DNA of 64,000 bases from Paenibacillus cellulosilyticus (GTDB lineage Bacteria > Bacillota > Bacilli > Paenibacillales > Paenibacillaceae). Below are positions 52,841 through 62,614 of the stretch, in pieces. Position numbers and translations under genes: made by a program. The notes under the pieces were generated by a model, which had not been told where the DNA came from, searched no databases, and worked only from the letters and a program-made list of their open reading frames with translations. Positions within the stretch are counted from its first letter, which is position 1. Each line of letters opens with the position of its first letter. The stretch covers positions 62,001 through 126,000 of the forward strand of contig NZ_QGTQ01000007.1 in NCBI RefSeq assembly GCF_003182255.1. The letters run 5' to 3'.

Positions 52841-53509
52841 ATGGATGTACTGCTGGTTATCAGTCATATGTTGAAAGAAGATGAATACCGTCGCGTTCAG
52901 CGCATGTTCACGAACATGGTTATTATGCCACAACATGACTTTACTGCAGTAGTCGAGCATATTCGCTCAAACAAATATAAGTTTATAGTTCTGCTAAGCT
53001 TTGAAGATACACTCCCCCAGTCTTGGAAAGTCGATGATCTGAAGCTAGATAACCCTATCATGATTTTGCTTAAGGTTAGCAAGCTAGATCTTTTCTTATT
53101 CTATTCATTCCTCGATTCAGTAGGTCTCCTCTCTAAACCGGCGGCAGCAGGCTCAGATAATTCGCAGCCGCCCCCTCTCTTGTACAAATCGATTGAATAT
53201 ATTGAGGAAAACATATGCGAGAACGATCTTTGTCTAGAAACGGTTGCTGCAAACATATTCGTTAGTCGATGCCACTATAGCCGAATGTTTAAGGAACACT
53301 TCGGTATCGGGTTTAAAGAGTACATTATGAATAAACGAGTTCAGAAGGCAAAGGTAATGCTGCAGGAGGGCGTACCTGTAACGGACGTTTGCTATGCTGT
53401 AGGATACGGGGACCTTACTCATTTCGGTCGAGTTTTTAAACGATTGGTTGGTGAAAAACCATCTGATTATCGTAAGAAAAATGCAAGGATGGTGCCGAAC
53501 ATGGCATAA
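52841..53509 (+). CDS. AraC-family transcriptional regulator with receiver-like N-terminus
   Basis: 222 residues. Residues about 115-215 are an AraC-type pair of helix-turn-helix motifs (LETVAANIFVSRCHYSRMF and VTDVCYAVGYGDLTHFGRVF). The N-terminal 100 residues resemble a response-regulator receiver (DVLLVISHMLKEDEYRRVQ), but the strand where the phosphorylated Asp belongs reads FIVLLSFED, so phosphorylation is doubtful. It is probably the local regulator of the cluster, acting on promoters such as those near 43.7, 33.3 and 21.3 kb. RBS is GGGAGG. Confidence 0.82.
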   Translation: MDVLLVISHMLKEDEYRRVQRMFTNMVIMPQHDFTAVVEHIRSNKYKFIVLLSFEDTLPQSWKVDDLKLDNPIMILLKVSKLDLFLFYSFLDSVGLLSKPAAAGSDNSQPPPLLYKSIEYIEENICENDLCLETVAANIFVSRCHYSRMFKEHFGIGFKEYIMNKRVQKAKVMLQEGVPVTDVCYAVGYGDLTHFGRVFKRLVGEKPSDYRKKNARMVPNMA

Positions 53510-53521
53510 AGGAGGGTGTTT

Positions 53522-54454
53522 GTGAAGGCAAGATATTTCAACAGCCTTAAGATCCATTCCAATGGCACGCAGGTTACAAAGACTAGCGATGATACCCATA
53601 AGTTAATCGATGAGATCGTATGGTACTTGGATTTGCCTGATGAGCTGAAATGCTATATTCCCAAAGTACATTCCTTTTCGTTGGACAGGAAGGTTCCCTC
53701 TATTACTCTAGACTTTGTGCCTGGTGGGACATTAGGGGATGCACTCGTTGCAGAAGGATGGACCAAAAGGGAGTGGGATGCGGCATTCCGATGCCTACGG
53801 CAAACGCTTGAAGATTTCGCGAGTTTCTCCGGCAATATGTCAAAAGCATATTTGTACGAAATGTATATAGGAAAGACACGCGAGAGAATGGATAGGTTCC
53901 TCCACCAGTGCGAGTGGGCGAGGCAGGTGCATGCAAGGGGATACTTTTGGCTAAATGGCAAGACTCGAATGAGTCCGACGGTCATGCTGCAGAAGGGCAC
54001 GGAAGAAGTTCTTCATTTATTGGAGGAGCCGCAGATTACAGTTGTGCATGGAGACTTTTGCTTATCTAATCTATTTTATTCCCCGCAATCGAATAACATG
54101 ACTGCGATTGACCCGCGTGGCAGCTTTGGCATTCGCACCATATATGGCGATCACCGCTACGACTGGGCGAAGCTTCGGCATAGTCTTACGGGCTATGAAC
54201 ATATCGTTCGGGGGAAGTTCGATATTAATGTAGGGGCCGATTCCATAGATCTGAGGCTTGAGTTGAACGAAGATGCAGTCAGACTTCGTAGTAGACTCGA
54301 TAGTTGGTTACAGCCTAAGCAAATAAAAACAGTACGAATCATCGAAGCGCTTTTATTCTTGTCGATGCTTCCACTGCATAAAGATACGCCTGATCGCCAA
54401 TTAGCATTTTTCGCGCTTGGAACCGAATTGTTGGAGCAAGCATTATCGGAGTAG
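53522..54454 (+). CDS. APH-family small-molecule kinase
   Basis: 310 residues. The aminoglycoside-phosphotransferase catalytic loop VVHGDFCLSNLFY and the metal Asp in IDPRGSFG are both visible; the N-terminal lobe is short. Family members phosphorylate hydroxyls of aminoglycosides, choline, homoserine and sugar-like molecules. With the next three genes it looks like an activation unit (kinase, phosphatase, nucleotidyltransferase, glycosyltransferase) of the kind found in capsule loci. Self-protection is an alternative. Start GTG 53522, after GGAGG. Confidence 0.8.
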   Translation: MKARYFNSLKIHSNGTQVTKTSDDTHKLIDEIVWYLDLPDELKCYIPKVHSFSLDRKVPSITLDFVPGGTLGDALVAEGWTKREWDAAFRCLRQTLEDFASFSGNMSKAYLYEMYIGKTRERMDRFLHQCEWARQVHARGYFWLNGKTRMSPTVMLQKGTEEVLHLLEEPQITVVHGDFCLSNLFYSPQSNNMTAIDPRGSFGIRTIYGDHRYDWAKLRHSLTGYEHIVRGKFDINVGADSIDLRLELNEDAVRLRSRLDSWLQPKQIKTVRIIEALLFLSMLPLHKDTPDRQLAFFALGTELLEQALSE

Positions 54455-54469
54455 GTAGGAGGGGTGTTG

Positions 54470-54823
54470 ATGCGTATTGTTGTGGATCTGGACGGAACGA
54501 TTTGCGAATTGAGACAGGAGAATCAATCGTATGCCGATGTCGTTCCGCTGGAAGGGGCGATTGAGGCTTTGCATCAATTGAGGATGGAAGGACATTCGAT
54601 TATTATCCATACGGCACGAAACATGCGGACGTGCGGGGGCAATGTCGGAAAAGTGGGCGCAAATGTCGGAATGGTCACCTACCAATGGCTAGAGCGACAT
54701 GCGGTCCCTTATGACGAGATTGTATTTGGCAAGCCATACGGTGACATCTATATCGACGATTTGGGATATCGGTATTTGAACTGGGATGATACCTTGGATG
54801 CCATCAGGGAAAGGAGGGAGTAG
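54470..54823 (+). CDS. Short HAD-superfamily phosphatase
   Basis: 117 residues. The nucleophile motif DLDGTICE stands at 5-12, with TAR and a later IDD acidic pair (IYIDDLGYRY). There is no cap domain, as in small capsule-type phosphatases. It probably dephosphorylates an intermediate made by the preceding kinase or nucleotidyltransferase. ATG 54470 follows GGAGGGG at five bases. Confidence 0.82.
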   Translation: MRIVVDLDGTICELRQENQSYADVVPLEGAIEALHQLRMEGHSIIIHTARNMRTCGGNVGKVGANVGMVTYQWLERHAVPYDEIVFGKPYGDIYIDDLGYRYLNWDDTLDAIRERRE

Positions 54824-54827
54824 CTAG

Positions 54828-55562
54828 ATGAACATCGTTATTCCTATTGCGGGTGCAGGAAGCCGTTTTCAGTCGGCAGGCTACCGTGAGCCGAAAATGC
54901 TGATTCAAGTTGCTGGACGACCCATGCTGCACTGGGCACTGGATAGTCTGCTGCCATCTCTTATAGATAATCGGTTTATATTCGTAGCATTGCGAGAAGT
55001 GCTGGAACGAACAACGTTGCGTAAAGTAATACTGTCCCGTTGTCCGGAAGCTATCATCATCCCGATTGATCAGCCTACCAACGGACAAGCAGAAACAGTC
55101 TGGATGGCCCGATCTGTATTGGACTCAGTAGATTCGCTGCTTATATTTAACGGAGATACTTATGTTGGTACTGAGATAGGTAAAAAAATCAAGGAGTGTC
55201 CGGCGTCAGTCGAAGGCCTCATTAACGTATTCCCATCATCAGATCCTGCCTATAGCTATGTAGATCTTGATTCAAACGAATTGGTCCGGTCGGTCCGGGA
55301 GAAGAAGGTCATCTCCGCCTGGGCAACGTCCGGGCTTTATTATTTTCGATCCACGGCAGCGTATCTTGAACTAATGGCCCAGGTACTGGACGAACCGATG
55401 CCGCCGGAAGGTGAATGGTATGTGGCACCATTGTACGAACGGATGATTGCACAAGGCTGCCGGATCGGCGTCGATTACGCTTTGTTCTGTCATCCACTCG
55501 GAACGCCAAAACAACTTCAAGCTTTTACGGAACATGTTGTATTCAAGGAGGAATCTGATTGA
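54828..55562 (+). CDS. Sugar/polyol-phosphate nucleotidyltransferase
   Basis: 244 residues. The start IVIPIAGAGSRFQSAGYREPK is the GxGxRxxxxxxxPK nucleotide-binding motif, and LLIFNGDTYV holds the metal Asp. Such enzymes make NDP-sugars or NDP-polyols from the phosphates, here probably with the substrate produced by the APH-type kinase. The last three bases overlap the next gene. Confidence 0.88.
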   Translation: MNIVIPIAGAGSRFQSAGYREPKMLIQVAGRPMLHWALDSLLPSLIDNRFIFVALREVLERTTLRKVILSRCPEAIIIPIDQPTNGQAETVWMARSVLDSVDSLLIFNGDTYVGTEIGKKIKECPASVEGLINVFPSSDPAYSYVDLDSNELVRSVREKKVISAWATSGLYYFRSTAAYLELMAQVLDEPMPPEGEWYVAPLYERMIAQGCRIGVDYALFCHPLGTPKQLQAFTEHVVFKEESD

Positions 55563-56764
55563 GCAGGCGCGTTTTTATTGGATTAAGCGGCGGATTAGGG
55601 CCTGTGATGCGTACGTTACCTATTGCGGACAAGCATCGGGAAGCAGGTGATAAGGTGGCATTCAGCATTTATGACGAGCATGCGGCGACGTATTTGCAGA
55701 GCAGGGGATTTGAGCATCTTGTAGACGACGACCCCGTAATGCCCGATCTTGCCTTAACCTTACCAAGGGGGAAAACCTTCTATCATCTTGATCATTACTA
55801 TGCATCGCTTGGTTTACTCGATCCGATATTCGTTCGCTCATGGATTCGGCATCGGATAGCAATGCTAGAGGAATTCCGGCCTGAATTGGTCTATGCCGAC
55901 TTAAGTCCGCACACCATCATTGCCGCTCGGTATTTGGGTATCCCAGTCGCCAGCATCGTGCAGGCCTGCTTTCATCCAAACGGCAAGTCGTTGCATTATT
56001 GGGAGGAGCATCCCAGGAACATTTCGAAAGTAACGCCGATCATTAATTGTGTGCTCGAAGAGCTAGGTTTGCCTGCTATTCAGAAAATGGAGCAACTAAT
56101 GGTTGGTGATGTCACGATTGTTCCGAGTATCCCCGAACTGGACTCCATCGGATCGGACTATATTCATTATGTCGGGCCAATTGGAAAGGATGGGCTACCT
56201 TTCCCGTCCCCGCGGTCAGTGGGAGCATGCCCTGATGTCATCGTTTATGCCGGCAGATTGAAGGATACTTCCGGTGATAGCGGACTACGCCTGATACGAC
56301 TTGTACAGGATGCATTCCGTGATAGGCCGGAGCGCGTGGCACTCGTATACACAGGCAAGCTGCCGGTCGAAACGGCGAAGGCAATGCCTGAATCGATTAC
56401 TCGGGTGGAACGGTTTGAGCAATCCTGGCTATCCCAGGCCAAGCTATATATTCATCATGGTGGACATGGAAGCTGCCTTTCGTCAATTATGCAAGCCATC
56501 CCGTCGTTGATCGTACCTACCCACTCCGAACGCGAATACAATGCCCGCCGCCTATGTGAGCTTGGGGGCGGCGAGTATGTGATGCCGGACACCTGCCTGC
56601 CTAGTCACTTCTATGCGCTTGCACGTCATGTCATGGAGGATAGTTATAGACATAGGCTGTTTCAATTGAACAGCGCTGTGGAGGCCCGACAGTACGGCGG
56701 AGCGGAACAAGCTTACAGGATTGCGCGTTCCCTTAGGAATCAATTGGCTGGAGGTTCGAGATGA
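55559..56764 (+). CDS. GT1-family glycosyltransferase 3
   Basis: 401 residues, GT-B fold. Start TTG 55559, eight bases after AAGGAGG, overlapping the upstream stop. The donor signature reads IHHGGHGSCLSSIMQAIPSL with VPTHSEREYNARRL. The N-terminus is RRVFIGLSGGLGPVMRTLP. It would transfer the group activated by the upstream nucleotidyltransferase. Together with two others it gives three glycosyltransferases in the locus. Confidence 0.86.
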   Translation: MSRRVFIGLSGGLGPVMRTLPIADKHREAGDKVAFSIYDEHAATYLQSRGFEHLVDDDPVMPDLALTLPRGKTFYHLDHYYASLGLLDPIFVRSWIRHRIAMLEEFRPELVYADLSPHTIIAARYLGIPVASIVQACFHPNGKSLHYWEEHPRNISKVTPIINCVLEELGLPAIQKMEQLMVGDVTIVPSIPELDSIGSDYIHYVGPIGKDGLPFPSPRSVGACPDVIVYAGRLKDTSGDSGLRLIRLVQDAFRDRPERVALVYTGKLPVETAKAMPESITRVERFEQSWLSQAKLYIHHGGHGSCLSSIMQAIPSLIVPTHSEREYNARRLCELGGGEYVMPDTCLPSHFYALARHVMEDSYRHRLFQLNSAVEARQYGGAEQAYRIARSLRNQLAGGSR

Positions 56765-57159
56765 TTTTCGGAATCGGTACTGATCTTCAATCGATCGAGC
56801 AGATGCAAGGCATGATTACGCGACAGGAACCGCAAGCATTAGCTAAAATTTTTACGCCGGGCGAGATTGCGTACTGCGCTAAATTCCGGAATCCCGCACA
56901 GCATTACGCTGCCCGTTGGGCGGTGAAGGAAGCGTTCTTCAAGGCAACCGGAAGAGGGCTGACGGGTGGATATCGTTTAACCGATGTTGAGACAATCAAT
57001 ATGGAAACCGGTCAACCACATGTCATTTTGCACGGTAAAGCATTGGAAGACTGCCGTCGGCAGCATTGGTGCGTATGGGTCAGCATCTCGCATTCTGGCG
57101 ATTATGCGCTCGCACAGATCGTGATTGAATGCCTGGAGGATGACGAAGACGGACGATGA
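56761..57159 (+). CDS. acpS: Holo-ACP synthase type phosphopantetheinyl transferase
   Basis: 132 residues, AcpS type. The metal-binding Asp is in IFGIGTDLQSIEQ and the Glu in RWAVKEAFFKA; VSISHSGDYALA follows. It moves phosphopantetheine from CoA to the Ser of carrier proteins. An extra copy inside the cluster suggests it services the three free carrier proteins. It overlaps the glycosyltransferase gene by ATGA. Whether the genome has another acpS cannot be seen here. Confidence 0.92.
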   Translation: MIFGIGTDLQSIEQMQGMITRQEPQALAKIFTPGEIAYCAKFRNPAQHYAARWAVKEAFFKATGRGLTGGYRLTDVETINMETGQPHVILHGKALEDCRRQHWCVWVSISHSGDYALAQIVIECLEDDEDGR

Positions 57160-57268
57160 GCGAAAAAGACGAATGATGCATCAAGGAAACGCAGAGTGCG
57201 AAGTAGGATGGGATGAGATAATGAAGATGTCCCCGGGAGACAACCCCACTTCATAAGGAGGTTTCACA

Positions 57269-57790
57269 ATGAAACTACTTTCCTCGAAAAAAATCCAAAT
57301 GACACTGCCAAGCTCGAATAGCAAAACGTATCTTGAGCTGGTTGACGGTCGCTGCGAAGAACTCCACTTCTCGCAAGTCAACCCGACGAAATTCACGGTA
57401 AACGATTCGGAATTCAGCTTCAAAACGGGTGCAACCGTTGAACTCGAAATCGAAAACGTTGACCTTGTTGCTACCTCCCAAGTATTGTGGCCGGGCCAGC
57501 AAGTTCGCGTTCGCGGCGGCGTTCATGGTCAAGGCCAGCCGATCAAAGCTTCGGCGACAATTCCGCTGGGCAAAAAAATGGCTGACGGCGTGCAAGCCGA
57601 CTCGTTCCTGTACTGGGTCATCGAGACGCCGGAAGGCACGTTCCACAACAACGAGCCAATCCACATGAAAGGCCGCATTACGGGCCTTCCTCCGAAAGAC
57701 GCTACGTTCCACTCCGAAGGCACGATCGCGATTTTTGATGAGAAGGAAGATCGCGTAGGTACGCTTTACGGCTGCCTGCAATCCAACTAA
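57269..57790 (+). CDS. Unknown beta-rich 173-residue protein
   Basis: Start ATG 57269 follows AAGGAGG at eight bases. There is no signal peptide, membrane helix or cysteine-rich motif (Cys at only two places). The predicted pattern is mainly beta strands (KTYLELVDGRCEELHF, VELEIENVDLVATSQ, VRVRGGVHGQGQ). Codon use is strongly biased to AAA, CTG, CGC and ACG, unlike the AT-rich core, and suggests high expression. I do not recognise the family. It has its own terminator and so is a single-gene transcript. Confidence 0.75.
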   Translation: MKLLSSKKIQMTLPSSNSKTYLELVDGRCEELHFSQVNPTKFTVNDSEFSFKTGATVELEIENVDLVATSQVLWPGQQVRVRGGVHGQGQPIKASATIPLGKKMADGVQADSFLYWVIETPEGTFHNNEPIHMKGRITGLPPKDATFHSEGTIAIFDEKEDRVGTLYGCLQSN

Positions 57791-57811
57791 TCCCCGCTTA
57801 ACTCTCCTTAG

Positions 57812-57845
57812 CCAAAGAGACCATCCCCTGGTCTCTTTGGTTTTA
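57812..57845 (+). terminator. Terminator of the unknown beta-rich protein gene
   Basis: Perfect 11-bp stem CCAAAGAGACC / GGTCTCTTTGG around a 7-base loop, then TTTTA. Confidence 0.9.
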
Positions 57846-57871
57846 TGACGAGCGGATTCAGAGGTGCAAGC

Positions 57872-59047
57872 ATGTATGATGTTGCAATTGTAGGAGCTCG
57901 TTGCGGGGGCGCCGCACTTGCTGTGTTTCTTGGGAGGTTCGGATACAAGGTATTGCTAGTGGATCGCTATACGCGACCGGGTCCGACGCTCTCCACTCAT
58001 CTGATCGGAGAGACGGACGTCTATGAACGTCTTGGCATCCGAGGACGGATGGAGAACGCCGGAGCTCCTGCCATTACTAGAATGCGGGTCGATCTGAACG
58101 GATCGTCGTTCGAGTCCGATATCGTCGTTACCTCGCGGGTCATCGGCCTGCGAAGAGAATTGTTTGATCCACTGCTGTTAGAGGCGGCTGCCGCTTGGCC
58201 GAACGTTGAGATTCGTCTAAACCGAACGGTTCAAACCGTGATTCGGAGAGGGCGAACGACAGGGCTGATTATCCAGGATTCGAACAAACAGAATGAACCC
58301 GTTCATGCTCGTGTAGTCGTGGGTGCGGATGGACGCCATTCCTTGGTTGCCGACCAGGTTCAAGCGGGGATACTTAGGCAAGATATCTATTCACACGACG
58401 TATTGTATGCGTATATGGAAGGCCTTGTGGCGCAAATGGTTCCGACAGTCGAATGGTACTGGCATGACGGATCGATCGTGCTTGTCAATCCGATCGATAG
58501 AGGCATGCACTGCGTTGCCGTCATGCTCCCTCGTGACAGGATGCATAAGTGGGAAGCGCAGTCGAGGCAGCAAATGATCGATTGGCTTGGACAAATCCGA
58601 ATGCTCGCGCCTCGTTTGTCCAATCTTGCCTTTGTCGGTCCGATCAGAAGGGCGCTCGATATGCAAGGCTATATGAGGCAAAGTTATGGTCCCGGCTGGG
58701 CGCTCGTCGGAGATGCAGGAGCTCATCTTCATCCCGTGTCAGGCGTCGGTATAGACAACGCCGTGTGCTGTGCGGAATATTTGGCGGGAGCGCTCCACCG
58801 TTATTTCTCTGGAAAGGAAAGTTGGGAGCATGCCATGTCTAAGTATGCCAATCAGCGGGACGAGCGAATACGCCCGCAGTATGAAGCCGCACTTCAGACG
58901 CTTGCACGAGCTGGTGAGAGCATTTCGTCCGATGACGAGGAGCAATTGAGGATGCTTTGCACGTTCCCGAGTTTCGTGCATGGGGCAGGACAAAGAGCCG
59001 CACAAATTATGAAGATGATTACCGAAGGAGTGTCGATTGAACCGTGA
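57872..59047 (+). CDS. FAD-dependent monooxygenase/reductase
   Basis: 391 residues. FAD site: VAIVGARCGGAALAVFLGR at the N-terminus (GxGxxG as GARCGG), RVVVGADGRHS and ALVGDAGAHLHPVSGVGI. This is the layout of p-hydroxybenzoate-hydroxylase-type monooxygenases and geranylgeranyl-reductase-like enzymes. The first GxG motif is altered (A-R-C-G-G). It would use NAD(P)H to oxidise or reduce a substrate. It overlaps the next gene, starting a three-gene unit with the SRPBCC-PDZ and cupin proteins. ATG 57872 follows AGAGGTG. Confidence 0.85.
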   Translation: MYDVAIVGARCGGAALAVFLGRFGYKVLLVDRYTRPGPTLSTHLIGETDVYERLGIRGRMENAGAPAITRMRVDLNGSSFESDIVVTSRVIGLRRELFDPLLLEAAAAWPNVEIRLNRTVQTVIRRGRTTGLIIQDSNKQNEPVHARVVVGADGRHSLVADQVQAGILRQDIYSHDVLYAYMEGLVAQMVPTVEWYWHDGSIVLVNPIDRGMHCVAVMLPRDRMHKWEAQSRQQMIDWLGQIRMLAPRLSNLAFVGPIRRALDMQGYMRQSYGPGWALVGDAGAHLHPVSGVGIDNAVCCAEYLAGALHRYFSGKESWEHAMSKYANQRDERIRPQYEAALQTLARAGESISSDDEEQLRMLCTFPSFVHGAGQRAAQIMKMITEGVSIEP

Positions 59048-60048
59048 TACATTGTCCTAAGGATCGCTCAATTAACGTTACTTATATAGAGGCTTCGATC
59101 GATAGCGTATGGCAAGCGGTTGCAACGCCGAATGGGAGTAACTGCTATCTAACCGATCGCGTCGATACGACGGGAAATACAGACGAACCAAGAGTGGACG
59201 ACCGATTGACGCTGTTCTACGGTGATATTACGAATCATGCTGTCGTGCTTGAAGTGGAGCATAAGCGTCGGTTCGTGCTTGCCGATTCTTATGAATCGAT
59301 GGCACCTGACGGCACCGTGGACCCTTTTCTTGTTAGAACGGAATATACCTTTGAGGAAGAGGGAGAATTCACGAGGCTGACGTTAGAGGTTCAGGGATTT
59401 GCCAATAATACCCATGGTCAGTGGTTTCGGGAATGCCTGGAGATGGGGTGGCGAAGGTCGCTAGCGAATCTCAAGAGCGTGCTTGAGCTTGGAATGGATT
59501 TACGGACGGAGCTATTTAGTTATCCTCGGCTTGGTGTTACGAATTGTACAGTCAATGCGGAGCAAAGTGTGGTGACGGGAATTGGCGAAGGGGAAGGCAA
59601 CTATTTGCTGGACGTCTTTCCAGGCGGGCCGGCCGAAGAAGCAGGATTGCGCTGTGGCGACGTTATTACTGCCATTGGGGCTGTCCCGGTGCCCGATTAT
59701 CGTTCCTTTGTACGGGCAATATCCAGTTATTACGGGAAGAAGGAACCCGTAGAAATCGAGTACTGCCGAGATGGGCAGTACTGCCGTGTATTTGCCGACG
59801 TGTCGATTGATCGTATGTTTACGGGGCTGATAGAAGGGACGGTCGACGCGCAGGAGCAGGAGCAGATTCGCAGAAAGCAAATGTCGAGCGAAAGATCGGC
59901 TTCTGGTGCAATATGGAGAACAAATAAGGAGGGGGCGACCTCACATGACGGAATCTACGAAGCATTTAATCGTGCGGCAAGAGGACATGAAATGGGAGTA
60001 TGGCATGTATCCGGATACGGAAATGACCTATCTATGGGAAGAGGATGA
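59044..60048 (+). CDS. SRPBCC-PDZ fusion protein
   Basis: 334 residues from GTG 59044. Residues about 6-155 match the START/SRPBCC (AHSA1-like) ligand-binding fold (VTYIEASIDSVWQAVATP to MGWRRSLANLKSVLE). Residues about 165-250 read as a PDZ domain (YLLDVFPGGPAEEAGLRCGD, then GDVITAIGAVPVPDYRSFV). This combination is unusual. The last 35 codons overlap the next gene by 104 bases, and the final segment looks unstructured, so the natural end may be nearer 59940. It overlaps the FAD enzyme gene by ATGA-type coupling. Role unknown. Confidence 0.78.
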   Translation: MIHCPKDRSINVTYIEASIDSVWQAVATPNGSNCYLTDRVDTTGNTDEPRVDDRLTLFYGDITNHAVVLEVEHKRRFVLADSYESMAPDGTVDPFLVRTEYTFEEEGEFTRLTLEVQGFANNTHGQWFRECLEMGWRRSLANLKSVLELGMDLRTELFSYPRLGVTNCTVNAEQSVVTGIGEGEGNYLLDVFPGGPAEEAGLRCGDVITAIGAVPVPDYRSFVRAISSYYGKKEPVEIEYCRDGQYCRVFADVSIDRMFTGLIEGTVDAQEQEQIRRKQMSSERSASGAIWRTNKEGATSHDGIYEAFNRAARGHEMGVWHVSGYGNDLSMGRG

Positions 60049-60304
60049 GACGGGACGGGTCGCTTTTCTTGTGAAAGTGGCACCTGGATGTTCGATTCCT
60101 TTTCATAACCATCCAAGGCGAGAAGTTGCCTATCTGGTAGAAGGCGAGGTTAGGCTCAACGATGATATTATGCGAGCGGGCGACTTCCTGACTGCAATCG
60201 CTGATGAAGCACATGATGTGTATACCGAGACAGGTTGTACCTTCTTTATTTTTATCGATTATAACATCAACAAGCATAGGTTTGCCCCGATTGCGGAGGC
60301 CTAG
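59945..60304 (+). CDS. Cupin-domain protein
   Basis: 119 residues. The cupin motif 1 is FHNHPRREVAYLVEGEVRL, which keeps two His and one Glu for a metal, and motif 2 has DEAHDVYTE with the second-site His. Small cupins bind metals and act as dioxygenases, epimerases or sensors. The start ATG 59945 is preceded by GGAGGGGG. It lies 104 bases inside the upstream frame, on the same strand, which is unusual. It is the last gene before the terminator at 60320. Confidence 0.87.
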   Translation: MTESTKHLIVRQEDMKWEYGMYPDTEMTYLWEEDETGRVAFLVKVAPGCSIPFHNHPRREVAYLVEGEVRLNDDIMRAGDFLTAIADEAHDVYTETGCTFFIFIDYNINKHRFAPIAEA

Positions 60305-60319
60305 TTAAATAGCAACTTG

Positions 60320-60350
60320 AAACAAGCAGGGATTCCTTGCTTGTTTTTTT
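60320..60350 (+). terminator. Terminator after the cupin gene
   Basis: Stem AAACAAGCAGGG / CCTTGCTTGTTT with one mismatch near the loop, followed by TTTTT. It separates the possible cluster end from groES. Confidence 0.88.
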
Positions 60351-60511
60351 ATGCGCACCTTATTAAAGGCAGCGGTTTGAAAATTCCAGATGATACGAAA
60401 CAATAGCCGATTTCCTGAAATTAAAGCTGAGAAAACAAATCTCGTTTCAAGCAAAATAAGAAGTGTCGAACCGCAATAAACCATGAATATTCACTTGGGA
60501 GGAATTTAGCA

Positions 60512-60793
60512 ATGATCAAGCCGATTGGGGATCGAATTATTATCGAGCCGATTGAGCAAGAAGAGAAAACAGCCGGAGGTATTTTGCTGCCGGGCACTGC
60601 GAAGGAGAAGCCGCAGGAAGGCAAAGTAGTTGCAGTCGGTATTGGCGCCTTTCGCGACGGACAACGTGTAGCACCTGAGGTGCAAGTAGGCGATCGAGTA
60701 CTGTTCAATAAGTTCGCTGGAACAGAATTGAAAGTAGACGGCACGGATGTGCTGCTGATGCATGAGAGCGATGTTTTGGCCATTCTTTCATAA
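60512..60793 (+). CDS. groES: Co-chaperonin GroES, divergent copy
   Basis: 93 residues, normal length. It starts [20 protein letters not shown] and holds the mobile-loop segment [19 protein letters not shown]. The C-terminus is [10 protein letters not shown]. It caps GroEL. The region before it (60351-60511) shows no CIRCE-type inverted repeat, which most Bacillales groESL operons carry. ATG 60512 follows GGGAGG. Confidence 0.95.
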   Translation: MIKPIGDRIIIEPIEQEEKTAGGILLPGTAKEKPQEGKVVAVGIGAFRDGQRVAPEVQVGDRVLFNKFAGTELKVDGTDVLLMHESDVLAILS

Positions 60794-60807
60794 TTGATCA
60801 GCTTTAA

Positions 60808-62472
<1,665 letters not shown>

Positions 62473-62485
62473 GAAATGTCTTGTT

Positions 62486-62517
62486 AGAAGGACCTCGGCG
62501 AGGTCCTTCTTTTTTTT
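62486..62517 (+). terminator. Terminator of groESL
   Basis: Perfect 10-bp stem AGAAGGACCT / AGGTCCTTCT with a 5-base loop, then TTTTTTT. Confidence 0.95.
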
Positions 62518-62614
62518 GAATGAATGCCCACATTAGGGGACAACGATGGCCGAGCGTATGACTACCTTCTGAGAGTACGATAGAGCTGATATAGGAGAGG
62601 GGAGGGAGTAGTGA

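Noticed and set aside
60351-60511. CIRCE (TTAGCACTC-N9-GAGTGCTAA) before groES
   Set aside because: Read through the whole leader; no such repeat, even degenerate, was found.
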